From contig NC_090445.1 in assembly GCF_031143425.1 (NCBI RefSeq), forward strand, positions 818,498,817-818,562,816: 64,000 bases of DNA, in the 5' to 3' direction. The translations under genes were made by a program, and so were the position numbers. Of this stretch, positions 11,862 through 24,084 are shown one piece after another. The notes beneath the pieces are model-generated. The model did no database searches. It was given only the letters and a program-made list of their open reading frames with translations, and was not told where the DNA came from. Positions within the stretch are counted from its first letter, which is position 1. Each line of letters begins with the position of its first letter. This stretch comes from Pleurodeles waltl (lineage: Eukaryota; Chordata; Amphibia; Caudata; Salamandridae).

Positions 11862-13555
11862 GTATGTGGTACACCAAGATCAGTGAAGCTAGGAGCAGTT
11901 GTCCAGAAGAGACCATGCAAAGCTACAGAAAACATCACTTTTACACTGTATCTATTTATGAAATGCATTGGATCAATTTTAATATGGTGTGGTAATAGCA
12001 GTCTCTGCCATTGTCTTCAGGGAAGATCATGAAAGGGTTTGATATTTTATTTTGTGTTTGAAGGAATGGAAATAACATTCTACCATCAGCGAGTAGAATG
12101 TTCCTATCGCTTTATAGCTCTTTTGACTCAGGCTATACTGGTTGTTAAAGGCCCAGTCCCTCATTTTAGGTCCCCTCCTGCAGCTCAGGAACTGGCAGCA
12201 GGCTATAAAGCCATAAAAAAACCTGAAAAGGAATGTTTTTCTTTACAAAGTAATGGGCCTTCTTTTGTGCCAATGCAGCCCTTCACAGTTACTGTGGAAG
12301 GTCACTATTTGTGTTGAATTGAAAAAGCTTCAAGCTCTTTGTATGGATAAACCTCAGACAGTCTTCCATTTGAACAAATTGTCCCTAAGGACTCCCTTTC
12401 TTCCACCTATCGTTATTTCAGACTTTCATATTAACTAAACAGTTTTGTTGCTGACTTTTTCCAAAATACTTGTAGTCAAGGGAAAGGTCTCATCCCTGTT
12501 TACAGAGATCTTCTGAGATACTATTTAGAGACAAGTAAAGAACTTTGGAAATCAAAACAACAATTTGCAAATTATGCAGTCATTGACTTCCTACAGCCTG
12601 ACAATCTCTTCATAGGTAGACATGTATCATAGCTTAGTTTCAAAAGAACAATTGACCGTTGCCTGTAAAGCAAGAGGCTGTTCCTCCAGAGGTAAAGGCA
12701 GCCTCAGCTACGCTCATGAGAACAGTTTAATTATCAGGTATTAGCTGGACCTACACCAGAAGATCAGTACTCATTTTCACAAAACATTATTTTGTATCTC
12801 CTTTAAGAATTGCAATCAAATTTGAGTACTGATTATTTTTTTTAAAAAGAAAAACAAAGTACTAAATAAAAACAAAAAAGGAAAGCATTACTGTTTAGAT
12901 GCTGATTTCTGGGCAGATACCCTACTGGGCCATGCTTCCTTGTAATCTTTTTGTACAGCCATGGTTAGTTTTCTTTCTCATGAATTTTTTGTTCCTGGCC
13001 TCCCAGCTTGGGTTTACATTTGCTATTCCTTTTCTTTATTACTATCAGAAAGAACTACATATAGCAACAGAAAGGTTACCCATCTGAAATGCCAATCCCC
13101 TATCACTGGTATTCTTTCTGAAAACAAAAACATCCCTCCTGCAAACAAGAAACCCACTAAACAATGAGGTCTCTGCCGATTTGCCTATCTATCGCTCTGC
13201 ATGACCTTCGAAAACAAATACATGATTAATTTTGCAGGGCATTACAAGATAAGGCAGCTTCTGGACCCCTTACAGTGCCTGTGTTACCATTCCTCTAGTG
13301 ACAGCAGTCATATAAAAGCATCATTTTCTGTGTTGAACGTTGCCTTAGGGTGGTTTCACAGGCCTATTCACTTTGCTGTGACTGATTCGATTTGAAATGG
13401 CTAAACTTTTTTTTTTTTAAAGTCTGAAAATGTTGCCTATTATATTATTGTTTTCTGAATTTCTGATTCTCAGTTTTGAAAATAAACATTAAAAGTCGTG
13501 TTGCTGAATCCAGCATATGTGTGGAGATACGCTGCTGTGTATTAATTCAAAGAGA
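11862..13555. other. Intron sequence, nothing recognised
   Basis: First part of the 7.0 kb intron between exons 11748-11861 and 18907-18984. Short open frames here (for example 12039-12317) show no domain, no splice signals in keeping with the flanking exons, and ordinary A/T-rich composition. Confidence 0.4.
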
Positions 13556-16500
13556 ATACTCTTAATGGAGGCCACAGCTCGGGTGCGCAGCCACACTGCA
13601 GACGTGCTTTTGTTGTGTCGAAAGCGTGCCAAAGACGAGCACAACTGCACCCGTCTGTGCCTGGACCACACCCAGTGCCAGGAACCCTTGCCCGTCAAAC
13701 TCCCACAGGTATTTCTCAGCAGATCTCTGAATTCTGGACCCCAATTGAGGCAATGACTGCTGCCTCACATCTCCTAACTCCACAGCAAAACCATTCACTT
13801 GCCTCCACTGTCTCTTTACCTGCAACCTAAGGCAAAGCTCCCAGACAGAATCTGGTACCATGCCCACCCCGCCAACTGGCAGTAAACTAGAACTGCTCTG
13901 GTCCCTCTTCATCAGTGTCAGATTACTGTGCAAACACCCTCCACCCTAGCCACTAATGTAGCTGTCATCAACAAGACCTGGCTCAACCACGCCTCTGCCC
14001 CCGACATTTGCCACTGCTACTCCAAATGGATACAAGGTGACACATCAAGACTGCACCAGCAAACACATAGGTGGCATTGCCAGCATCCACAAAGAATCAA
14101 TTCAATGCAACACCGCTGAAGATAACACCACACCAATCATGGAATAGCTGAATTTCATACCGAAGACAAAACAACTATCAAAGGTATCCTCACCTACAGC
14201 CCCCCAGGACTTTTGCGATACCATCACAGACTTCATCACCCCGCTCGCCATTGCCTCAAAGCACTACATCTTCCTTGGAGACCTCAATTTCCACCTTGAC
14301 GACTGCACAGACACCAACTCTGGCAACCTCCTGGAATGTATGGACAGCATGGCCCTCACCCAGCTGGTCACAGACCCCACACACAGAGCAGGACACACAC
14401 TGGGTCCCATCTTCACGTCCAGTGACAGTCAAATACAGCCATACCACGGAACTCACCTAGACAGATCACTTTATCGTCCACTTCACCATAACAGGACCAT
14501 CACACACCACCTCAACCTGCCCAGCAGCTCCTTCCACAGCTGGAGCAGAGTGATACTGAACCAATGGACGGATGCCCTCAACACCTCCCAACCTGACATC
14601 GCAACCAACTTGAAACAGGCAGTAGAGAACTTCAAATCCTGGATCACCAATGCCACAGACTGAATTACCCCCTTCAAACCTACCAAAACCAGCAGAGCCA
14701 CTAACCAAGCCCGCTGGTACACTCCAGAACTCCGCACAAAGAAACACAACTGCAAACAACTGGAAAGAAGATGGTGTAGCAGCAGAGACACTAAAGACCG
14801 AACCACCTTCAAGTCAGCCCTCAACAAATACCACCATCAACTCAAAAACGCAAAGAAGGACGCCCTTGCAGATCCCATTGAGGCCAGCACTAACCACACC
14901 AAGGTACTCTTTACCATCGTCAGAGAGTTTTCCTGCCCAACAGCCACTGAGAACACTATCCCTCCCTCACAGGACCTTTGTGACGCTCTAGCAAGCTGCG
15001 TCCACAACAAGATATTCACCATCTACAAGAACTTTGAGCACCAACCCACTGACCTCCCCAGCCTCCTCACTGGAACGCAAGTCTCCCCCGAACAACAGCT
15101 CACAGCATGGGAAAAGCTAACCACTCCTGACATCACAGCCATCATGAACTCCCTCCACTCAGAAGCACCCACCGACCGCCGCCCCCACTGCCTCTTCAAC
15201 CTTGGAAGCAACAAGATCAGCCATCAATACACCACCATCCTCAAAGCAGCCATCGCCACAGCCACCTTTCCCGATCACAGAGAGATCAGACCTCTCCTCA
15301 AGAAACTCTACGCAGACCCCAGCACACTCCAGAACTACTGCCCCATCTCACTGCTCCCGTTCCCAGCCAAAGACCTGGAGAAGGACGTCAACCATCAGCT
15401 CACCAATCACCTGGAGAGAAACAACACAATAGACGCCTACCAATCCAGTTTCTGAGTCAGCCACAGCATAGAGACCACCCTGATCACTGCCACGGATGAC
15501 ATCCACACCCTACTCGACAGAGGCGAATTGGCCGCCCTGATCCCTTTCAAGTTCTCCACTGCCTTTGACACAGGTTCCCACCACACACTCATCAAGAAAC
15601 TGCACCAGATCGGAATAAAGAGACCCACTGAGATGGATTGAATAATTTCTCACGGGACGTATGCACAGTCTGTCTCCCCCTCTTCACCTCATAACCCACG
15701 AACACTATCTGTGGCAACCCTCAGGGCTATGCACCACTATCTTCAATATCTACATGATACATCTAGTCAGCATCCTCAGAACCCACAATATCAACATCTT
15801 ATCCTACGCCGACTACACCCAGCTGATCCTCTTGCCCTCAGCATACCCTACCACAGCCAAGGCCAATTTCCACAACTGCATGAAGAATGTCGCAGGCTGG
15901 ATGAAAGGAAACTGTCTGAAGCTCAGCATGGACAAAAGTGCTTATCTTTGGCAACCACACCCGCCCCGGGAACGACAGCTGGTGGCCCTCAGAACTTGAA
16001 CATACCCCCACACCAAAAGACCATGCCCGCAATCTCTGCATCATCCTGGACAGCAAACTCACCATACAATGACATATCAATTCAGTCTCCTCCGCCTGCT
16101 TCCACATCTTCTGTATGCTCCGAAGAATCTTCAAATGGCTGCCCTCAAGCACAAGAAAAACATTCATGCAAGCCCTAATCTCCAGCTGTCTGGACGATGG
16201 TAATGCTCTGTACATAGGAACTACCACCGAACTCATGAGAAGACTCCAGACAATACAAAACTCAGCGGCCAGACTTATCCTCAACCTGCCCAAATGAATG
16301 CGCATCACCCGGCACCTGAGGGACCGCCACTAGCTCCCCCTGCCCCCTCCTTAGTCCCCCCCCTGAAAAGATGCCAATTCAGACTACTGCCAAATGCCTA
16401 CAAAGCCCTTCACGACCAGCATACTTGAACTACCACCTGAACTTACACCAACCAGCCAGAAATCTTCACTGTGCCTCCCTCACCTTAGCCCAGACACCAC

Positions 16501-16717
16501 GCATCTGCCGCAGCCACAGTGGAGGCTGTTCTTCTCCTGTCTTGCCAAGTCCTGGAACTCCCTCCCTCTCCACCTCTGATCAACGCCCTCACTGATGGAC
16601 TTCAGGAAGAAACTCAAGACCTGACTCTTCAACTAAAAGCCCAGCAACCTAGTGCCTGGATACTCTAATGGGTGATAAGCCACACTCTACAAATACCGCT
16701 TGTTTGATTGATTGATA
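13556..16717 (+). mobile_element. L2-like LINE, copy 1, heavily decayed
   Basis: It is similar along its length to the better copy at 37459-40920, beginning near that copy's 'cttaatggcggcc' phrase, so it looks 5' truncated. The endonuclease region holds FLGDLNFHLDDC at about 14270-14310 and an HRAGHTLGPIF block. The reverse transcriptase has CPISLLPFPAKDLEK at about 15340 and FSTAFDT near 15555. The catalytic YADD box reads YADY near 15807, so the second catalytic Asp is lost. Frames shift and stops occur throughout. The 3' end is a short TTGATTGATTGAT tail at 16702-16716, the same tail as copy 2. It cannot be active. The L2 versus wider CR1/L2 group assignment is by motif style only. Confidence 0.8.
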
Positions 16718-18906
16718 AAGTACACTAGGATTATATGGAACTTTTACATCCTTTCCTGTAGGCCTACCATATTTGGAGCCACCTTGTTTAAATGTGTCTG
16801 TGGAGCAAATCAACGTCCTTGCCAATAGACGTCCTGGTCAGATGAAACACCTTTGATGCCCAGGGAGCAGATGTAACGATTATCAATGCCACTCTCTCAT
16901 TCGCTTTTGGGGCTGAACCCATATCCGCCACTTAGTACTAGGAGAACTTTGTCCTAATTTCCAAAGGTACTCGCCTCGAGATTATCCATATAATTACCAG
17001 GATGACTTTGTACAGGCCGCACTTTTACGCGAGATAGATGTACACATCACCTTTTGTATCAGAATACCACGATACCAGGGCCTGTGTATTGACCGCAAGC
17101 CTCGCAGACTGCCAGTAGCGAAAGATACACAACGGGAAAAGCTGGAAGCAGGGGAACAGAAACTTGTTTCGAAAAAATTGTGTGTGCGCCAATGGCTCTC
17201 GTTTCTAAAAACAACGACAATTAATGTATATCAAGCAATGCTTTTGCACTCGTCTCCAAAATAGATTAATCTGACCACATATAATTATTCACCTACACAT
17301 TACATTAAAGCAAACCGAAGCAATTGCGTTTCACCTATGATGAAAACAAAAGCAGGCCGGGTAGACTCTGGCATGTGCCCCTCCAGCCTGTCAGGTAAGC
17401 AGAGGCCGTGGGTTACGCTTCCCTGACATAAGACCAGCCGCAGACTTCGACTGTCTGATCACACCAGGGGCACCACTTTAGATCCAGTGGAATGATTGCT
17501 TTCGGACAACTCTGCATTTCACTTTGTTTTACACAAGCATACTCCCAAAGCTGGAGTATGTGTAAAATACATGGTCAATCACCCTGACGTGCTGGAAGGG
17601 TTCCCCATACCTGTAGGTGCCATTGAAGTATATCTCTGCCCGGAAACCGCTGTGCACGGTGGTCCCAGGCAACAGCTGCCCAAACCAAAATAAGGCGTGG
17701 TGACTGTCACTATGACCTGGCGCCCTAGTGGCGGCGCCAGGTCTAAGGTTTAAATCGGCAGAGCTAGCTGAGGCTGGGAAATAATGTGCTTTACCCACCT
17801 CTAACTTAGCCGGATAAAGCATGCATTTTGCTAGGCAGGAAACAAATTTTAAGTGACCCCTTGGAATATTATAGTACACTTTGTGCTTCTTTTAGTATAT
17901 TAGGTAGGATCTTCCAACCCCCTGCTAACAGTCTTTGCATTGTATTTATTAAAGGACCCACAGAGAGAACGGTTCTAGAACTCAATGTAAGTTTCGTTCG
18001 AAAATAGGAAATCTCTTGAAATTCATAATTTGACAAAAACAATAACTTTATTTAATATAACGCTTCGTACCGTATTTAATAACGCAACACTTCAGTTTTT
18101 GATTCCTGTAAGAGTTGTAAAAACAATTACTATTATGTTTGCCAAATGTAATGGTAATCGGTTTACTGACCTCGAAGACGGAAGAATCAGTTAACCAATT
18201 TGGGATTTGAACTAGTCACTGGTATGCCAGTGAAGATGTCAGCAGTAAGCTTTTTAAATCCTTGCAATGGACTTAGATTTAATACTCAAATAATGAGTCG
18301 AAGATGATTTACAATTTCATAAAAGTGCTGGTGTGCAAAAAAAAACATCCAGCGTTGAACAAGAATATTTAATTGAACTTTATTTTTAAGATATATTATA
18401 ATAAGGCTGGAATCTTCCATGTTCATTAATTTTTGGATTAATTGCATGTTTGTTATTAGTTGTCTTGGCAAGAAGACACAGGACATGATGATATAAATTG
18501 GCATGTTGGCTAGGTCTTTAACGTCAGGGTAGTTTGTTGCCATACATAATTCCGCGATTCCAATTTAGGCATGTCAATGTACCTACTTGAACAAAAATGA
18601 ATGGAGGTGTTGTCACCTTCATGTGCACATTTCATTAAAGTGCCCCATGTCCCCCAGTTGCTGTGAATACTTTACAATTAGATACCTCAGATTAAGTTCC
18701 ATTTGATCAAATTTACTGAGAAAAAGTTAACAAAATGAAAACATATCACAGAATACTTTTAAGGACTTTTTTCATATATGTATGTTACTTCATGAGGTCG
18801 CTGTTCACGCTTCATAAATCAGTTTTTAATCATTCATTCATATAATTCAGTATATTTCTTTAAGATGGTTCATACTCGTATTAGTAATATGTCTGTTGTC
18901 ATTTAG
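16718..18906. other. Intron sequence with one coding-looking antisense segment
   Basis: Remainder of the intron before exon 18907. The minus-strand frame 17529-17879 has a protein-like composition (see findings). A hairpin of TTTTACACA..CATACTCC against GGAGTATGTGTAAAA lies at about 17528-17568. Otherwise nothing was recognised. Confidence 0.35.
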
Positions 18907-18984
18907 GTTATGAAAGAAGAAAGAAGGGAGTTTTCAGACTTGAAGAAAGCATTAAAAAATCAGATAAAGGAGCTTCGAAATAAA
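18907..18984 (+). CDS. CFAP43: CFAP43-like gene, exon 2 of 5 in the window
   Basis: The exon has acceptor GTCATTTAG and donor GTGAGT, and 26 codons with phase 0 at both ends. The peptide begins VMKEERREFSDLKKALKNQ: highly charged, Lys/Glu-rich, with a heptad-like spacing of Leu and Ile that suggests coiled coil. It fits between KVHE of the previous exon and the IQSMM of the next without a stop. On its own this exon is too short to identify. Its place between the other exons, the perfect phase and the splice signals make it convincing. Confidence 0.7.
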
Positions 18985-20600
18985 GTGAGTACTGAAAATG
19001 TAATGTTCTCTGTTTGATATGAATGGGGATATCTGTGGATCCAATGACCCCTGGGCGGGGGTATGCTCTATGATGCGGCATATCAGAAGTATTCGCAATA
19101 CTGTTCTCTTATTTGCTCACATCCCCACCTCCGCTACATTCAGTGAGCCTTTCAACCTTCTAACCCCTATTGTATATTGATTTGGATAGACAAGTAACCT
19201 GTGTATCATTCATTTTTAGATAAATTGCTACTTGTTTACTAGCACACGTTTTTCTGGGTGTGCTGTTCCTTCAGCGTTTCACTGCGCTACAATGTTTGTT
19301 AAAGTCCTTCCTCAGTATAACTCCTTTTCAAAGTACCAGTATATCTGATTCCTTGAGTTGACAGCCGTTGAGCTGCTGTCCACTTTGCCCTTGAGTTATT
19401 TTTAGCCGCCGCACATGATCTCAGAATGGAGGTCTAAGGACAGAGTGTCAGTTTCGAAGAGCATCACCAGAGACATCTTGAAGGTGAGTGAGACATTCTT
19501 CTTGGTGTGGTACTACAGAAGACACACCATATATAAGTTAGTGATCATCATTTCGGTTATGACTCTCAGTGTCACAAAAACGGCTATCTGTTATTAATAC
19601 TCAAAGAATGGCATTCAAGAATTTAACCAATCTCTCCTAAAGGTTTTTCACAGCTGTCTGGCTCTTCAGAATGACATAAACCACACTAACACCCAGTACA
19701 CTGTCAAGATTTTTAGGTTTAGCTACAAATAGCGTTAAACCTATAACACCGAATGTCACCACAACGTACACCATATAACATGGAGAAAAGGTGCTTTGGG
19801 GCAGCCTTATTAAGTCACTGGCTTGTTTGTCTGAGCCTCCTTTAGGCATTGGCTACCTGGGTTGTCCATTATGTTTTTGTGTAATTTTGTGGGATACATT
19901 ATCTTATGCTTCTCCAACAAATAGCTTGTGAGCTACTGGCAGCTTTAAAGCTACCTAGAAGTAGCTCTCCTCTGTGCAGCCCAGCCTAATAAATAAGAAG
20001 ACTTAGCATAGTTGAAATAATATACGTATACCAAAATTGAAAAGCGTTTATTTGAGACACAAATGTGTGTATTTTCAGAACTCATAAGCTGATGTTTGGT
20101 GAAGAATGGTTGAATTTACAAAATATATTTAAAGTTGATCATTGAGTGATAAACCATGCAGCGTTGGGGAAATGTATTACAATCATTACTACCTGGTAGC
20201 CAGGTACCCTACACTTAGGACTGTTATGTATTACCCATGTAGAGGCATTGCACATTGACAAAGCCTTTTTACTTTACTGCTGGAAACCATGCCCGATGAA
20301 CTGAGGTGCTCACTGCTCATACCTTTGCATATGTTTAGCACTAATGTCATCTTGTCTGAGTGGTCACTATTAAATCACTAATAATAAAAGTAGTTCGGGA
20401 TTAGTCACTTACACATCCCAATGCAATCAAAGCCACAAAATACATTTTTAGGTTAAATAAAGAGTGCCAGAACCAGTATTTCTGGCTACATATTCAGATA
20501 TAAGCCAGACATATTAAGACAATATATCTGGGTTACATTTTCAAATGTTAATCAGACTTATTAGCTGTAAATGCTTGTCTTATACTGCTGTACTGAAAAG
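18985..20600. other. Intron sequence, nothing recognised
   Basis: Start of the 18 kb intron. The minus frame 19637-19849 and the stretch 19915-19990 ('agcttgtgagctactggcag') look like interspersed repeat, but no family could be assigned. Confidence 0.35.
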
Positions 20601-21239
20601 GATCAATTATACTTCTGCCGAGTCCATTCCCTGGAATCTGTTGCTATGACAATACTTAGGAAAAGCAAGATAACTCCTGTTCATAAATAAATTGTTGCCC
20701 ACAGTGGCGCTGAATAAATATTGCCACCAACAGTAGTGAACATCCTCTATCACATCTTTCAGAGATGAACCCCATTAAAATCTCCATCTTGCTTATGCTC
20801 AAAGAGTCAGAAATGGAAAGGAAGACGCTCTAGGTTCCTTCTGCAGTTGGAGAGTAGATTCTGGCACAGTCTGAGGACATAGTCGCCATGTCATCAGCAG
20901 TGTCATGCTATGCCCCGGCAAAGTAATTGTCATTAGCCCTCAACATCCACAACATTCTTGCCTATTTAGGGAAGCATGAGCTTCTTGAGTCACAGATGAC
21001 AATGTAAATACTGAAATATTCAATGGGCACTTATTATCACACTACTCTCTTTTTAATGAAAGAATATCACTTCTCCAGTGGGATGCCATATCTCATACTC
21101 GATATTTCAGTACACAGTACCTTATTCGTGTTGGGAGTCTCTTCAACATTATCTTGAGCAGACACCTTGCCTCATCATTTTATCTACTTTGTGTGATCAT
21201 TGTAAATTCTTTTGTAATTAATTGTACTGTTGTTTCTTT

Positions 21240-22460
21240 TTACTAGTTCAAATCACTGCAGTTTTTCTCATAGTATTATACATTGCTTAGACCATTTGTA
21301 TTCCCCAATCCATTTCGTACTGAATATTGTCTTTCGTCTGAGAAAATTCCTTTGATTGCTCAAGAGTATTAATAAATCCTGTGAAACAGAACATTGCAAA
21401 GAAGGATTTAGGACCATCTGACTCCATAGAGTTCTCTCCGCATCTTGCTCCCCAGCCCTGACAACTTGTGTCCAATTCAATCAGAATGTCTGGAGCCAAT
21501 CTGAAGACGGTGTGGTCATTCCAAGCCTCCATGCAGGCTAATCATCAGTGAAACTCTAGTCTCACTTCTTGAAACAATGAAATTGACTGGACATAGGACA
21601 GACCCATGTATAAATGTATTAACTTCAGTCCCTGCAGTGCTCTGTAGTGGAACAGACCTGGGAAAAATTATTTACTAGAGGCCGACCCGCTAGCATAGAA
21701 TTGTCATGTCCTTTCCTACAACTTGATGAATCTCTTTCTTGATGGCCTTGATCTTCCGGTCCAAAAGTGAGAGAGTCACCATCAAAGACTTTATGATAAA
21801 CACCAGGTATTTTATGAGTGACTGGGGATAAATGAAGTTAGTTAAAGCAGAGAGATTGTCAGTTGCAGATGGCATGGAAAGAAAAGGTGGGTTCTGAGTG
21901 ATTATCAAGATATTGACCAAATACATGATCAAACAAATTCCACACAGCCTAAGAACTCGTAGGTTGAAGCTTTCCAGCAAAAGTGGAGAAAGAGATGGTG
22001 AGGCGGAAAAACTGGGACTGGAGGTAAGCGTTCTTCAGGTGCAGTTGCACCATTAGGTTCCCTTCCCTAAGCATGTTTCAAAAGAGGTGAATGCCCCCCA
22101 TTTTGAAATGTCTGTAAAGAATCTAAGCATCAAATTGTCTGAAGCTCATGAGTAAGAAATAACCTCATTTTTTTGTCACCATGAAAATGTGCTTATAAAA
22201 CCTGGGAAAAAGCCACTTGAATTGCTTTTTTTTAGTAGATAGGTTATCTACTGGTCTATAAAGACCTGCTTCTCTGTTAAAAATTGTATTGGTGTTGTCA
22301 GAAGTTCCTGGTGATGAGTATTGTAAAACTCTAAGCGGAAGCTCATTATAGAGTGAAGCACCCAATCACTCTGAGTAGTGTGAACACAAGTTCAACTAAC
22401 AATCAAAATATGTCTCCCAGTTCTAACAGGGTAGAAAAGTGAAATATCACCATTTAAAGA
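21240..22460 (-). pseudogene. DIRS-like retroelement, reverse transcriptase and RNase H remnant
   Basis: Read on the minus strand, the N-terminal RT block typical of DIRS elements is visible at about 22410-22340 (TQSDWVLHSIMSFRLEF). It is followed by FPRFYKHIFMVTKK at about 22210-22165 in another frame and a DRKIKAIKKEIHQVVGKD helix near 21760-21705. The RNase H-like part contains MEAWNDHTVFRLAPDILIEL at about 21530-21475 and CQGWGARCG just after, the region where DIRS elements carry DAS..GWGA; the Asp is kept but flanking residues differ. Stops and frame changes are frequent, so it is dead. DIRS elements use a tyrosine recombinase; none was identified here. Sequence to about 20600 may be the decayed continuation. 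Confidence 0.7.
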
Positions 22461-23763
22461 GGAGTTGCAGGATCCCCTGTGGAAGGCAGCATTATACCCT
22501 CGTCTTCTGACATCTGACTCTGGGGGGGGGAAAAAAGACCTATGGTCAGTGGTAGTCAGTCCAGTAGTCTTGTCTCATTGGAATGCTTCAGGAGGAGGGT
22601 TGAAAGGAAGCATGTCTCCTGTCCCTGAAAAAAAAGGTTTAGTTTGAAAACTTTCTTCAAGGCTGTTTGTGCCTTGTCAATGAGGTGAATGTGATCACAA
22701 ATCTCCTTGAAGAATAAGCCTCTGAACAATAGTCAACCATCTGATTGCTCAGCCTCATTTGTGGCCAGTTTGCAGAGTTTTGGATCAATTCTTAGAAGAA
22801 TGGACCTACCCCCTTTCTGGCGAGAGGGTTCAGTTCACATTCACTAATAAACAAATGTTCTTCAAGCTCAGTCTACTAAGACCCATGGATCGATAAGGGA
22901 ACCTTGTTCTTTGGCTAAAATGACTGGGGCCTGATTTATACTTAGTATTTATTACGTCAGGGTGGTGGAGTAAAATAATCAGTTGCCCTGCCGCAGTAAA
23001 CACAGTCAAAATTTAGAGATGTCCCCAGTCCAGCAGACACCTCCTAATATTGGCAGTAACCACCATAATGGTGCTTCCTGTCAATGTATTCAAAGTACGA
23101 TTGCTGAGACCATCAAAATGAAGTACAGTCTGTCAAATTTTTAGCATGTTTTTGTGTTTTCAAAAAAAAAAAATCCCAAAGCAGCATTTTGTTTCTGAAA
23201 ACACAAAAACAAATGACCCCCAACGCCATGGGAGTTGTCTACCATTAATAGGGGTCTCTTTGGAATTTTCACTGCCCATACCACCATTTGGCTCCCCACT
23301 CTTAATCTGGTTGGCTGTAGAATCACCAAACCTCCAATGACCATCACTGCATCAAGCTGTTGCAGTGGAGTACCCTCTCTGCCAAACTTTAAGTCAATCC
23401 CTCAGTCTACATTTTTAGAAAGGGGCAATGAAAGGTACACCAAGACCTGTTGGTGCCTTTCTTGGGATCTTTGACTTATTTCCATAGGAAGGTGGAAAGC
23501 CTAGGTTCAATGGTGTATTGAATGCTTGATCTTCCAACAAGGGGCTATTGCATTCTGCTGTTACATACTTCCTCAGAGCAGGGGTTCCTCAATCTAGGCT
23601 GAAGATAGCTGTGGTTCTGGCTGAAGGAAATAGTCTGAGGAGGACCGTTTGTTTACTGTCTCCTCCAGATCAAAGGTGTCTTTTAGAAGGTTGGAAAAAG
23701 GGAGAGAGAAATAGGAAAAGCTTTCCCCAAAATCATGACTGCCATACTGCTTGTGTTTAAGTA
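22461..23763 (-). mobile_element. Probable 5' part of the DIRS-like element, with an inserted repeat
   Basis: The minus strand upstream of the RT is partly open (phrases such as NGDISLFYPVRTGRH near 22440 lead directly into the RT block), fitting the linker between ORF1 and RT. From 22926 a GGGCCTGATTTATACTTAGT sequence resembles the tip of the hairpin-MITE family seen at 10572 and 63636. Its other end was not defined. No complete domain is recognisable. Confidence 0.4.
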
Positions 23764-24084
23764 GTGTAAGGAATTGGGTTACTGGTTGAGGGGGATGAAA
23801 CCCTTCTCAAATAGTAACCACAATTCTTCTAAGGGTGAAGTCACAAGCAAACCCTAAATTAACCAGTGCTCAACCCTCAGGTAGCAAAGGTTAATGTAGA
23901 TTGGCAGAGAGCAATCAGGCTCAACTCAGAGGCAATGGGTAAAGTAGCTGTGCAACACTGCAAACAGTAACACTGTGAAAAGACTCCACAAAAGGAGACC
24001 ACAAGACCAAAACGACAAAAATTCAATCAGTAGAACTGGTTCTAAGGCCAGCAAAAAAAGCTCATCAATAATGGAGGAGGAAGG
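23764..24084 (+). repeat. LTR-like fragment shared with 48250-48740
   Basis: It starts TGTAAGGAATTGGGTTACTGG and contains 'gtgaagtcacaagcaaaccctaaattaacc'-type sequence. The same blocks appear in inverted orientation at about 48740 down to 48500, including a weaker 'gaggcaatgggtaaagt' match. The TG start and dispersed, fragmentary nature suggest a retrotransposon LTR. It runs up to the insertion point of the element at 24085. Confidence 0.5.
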
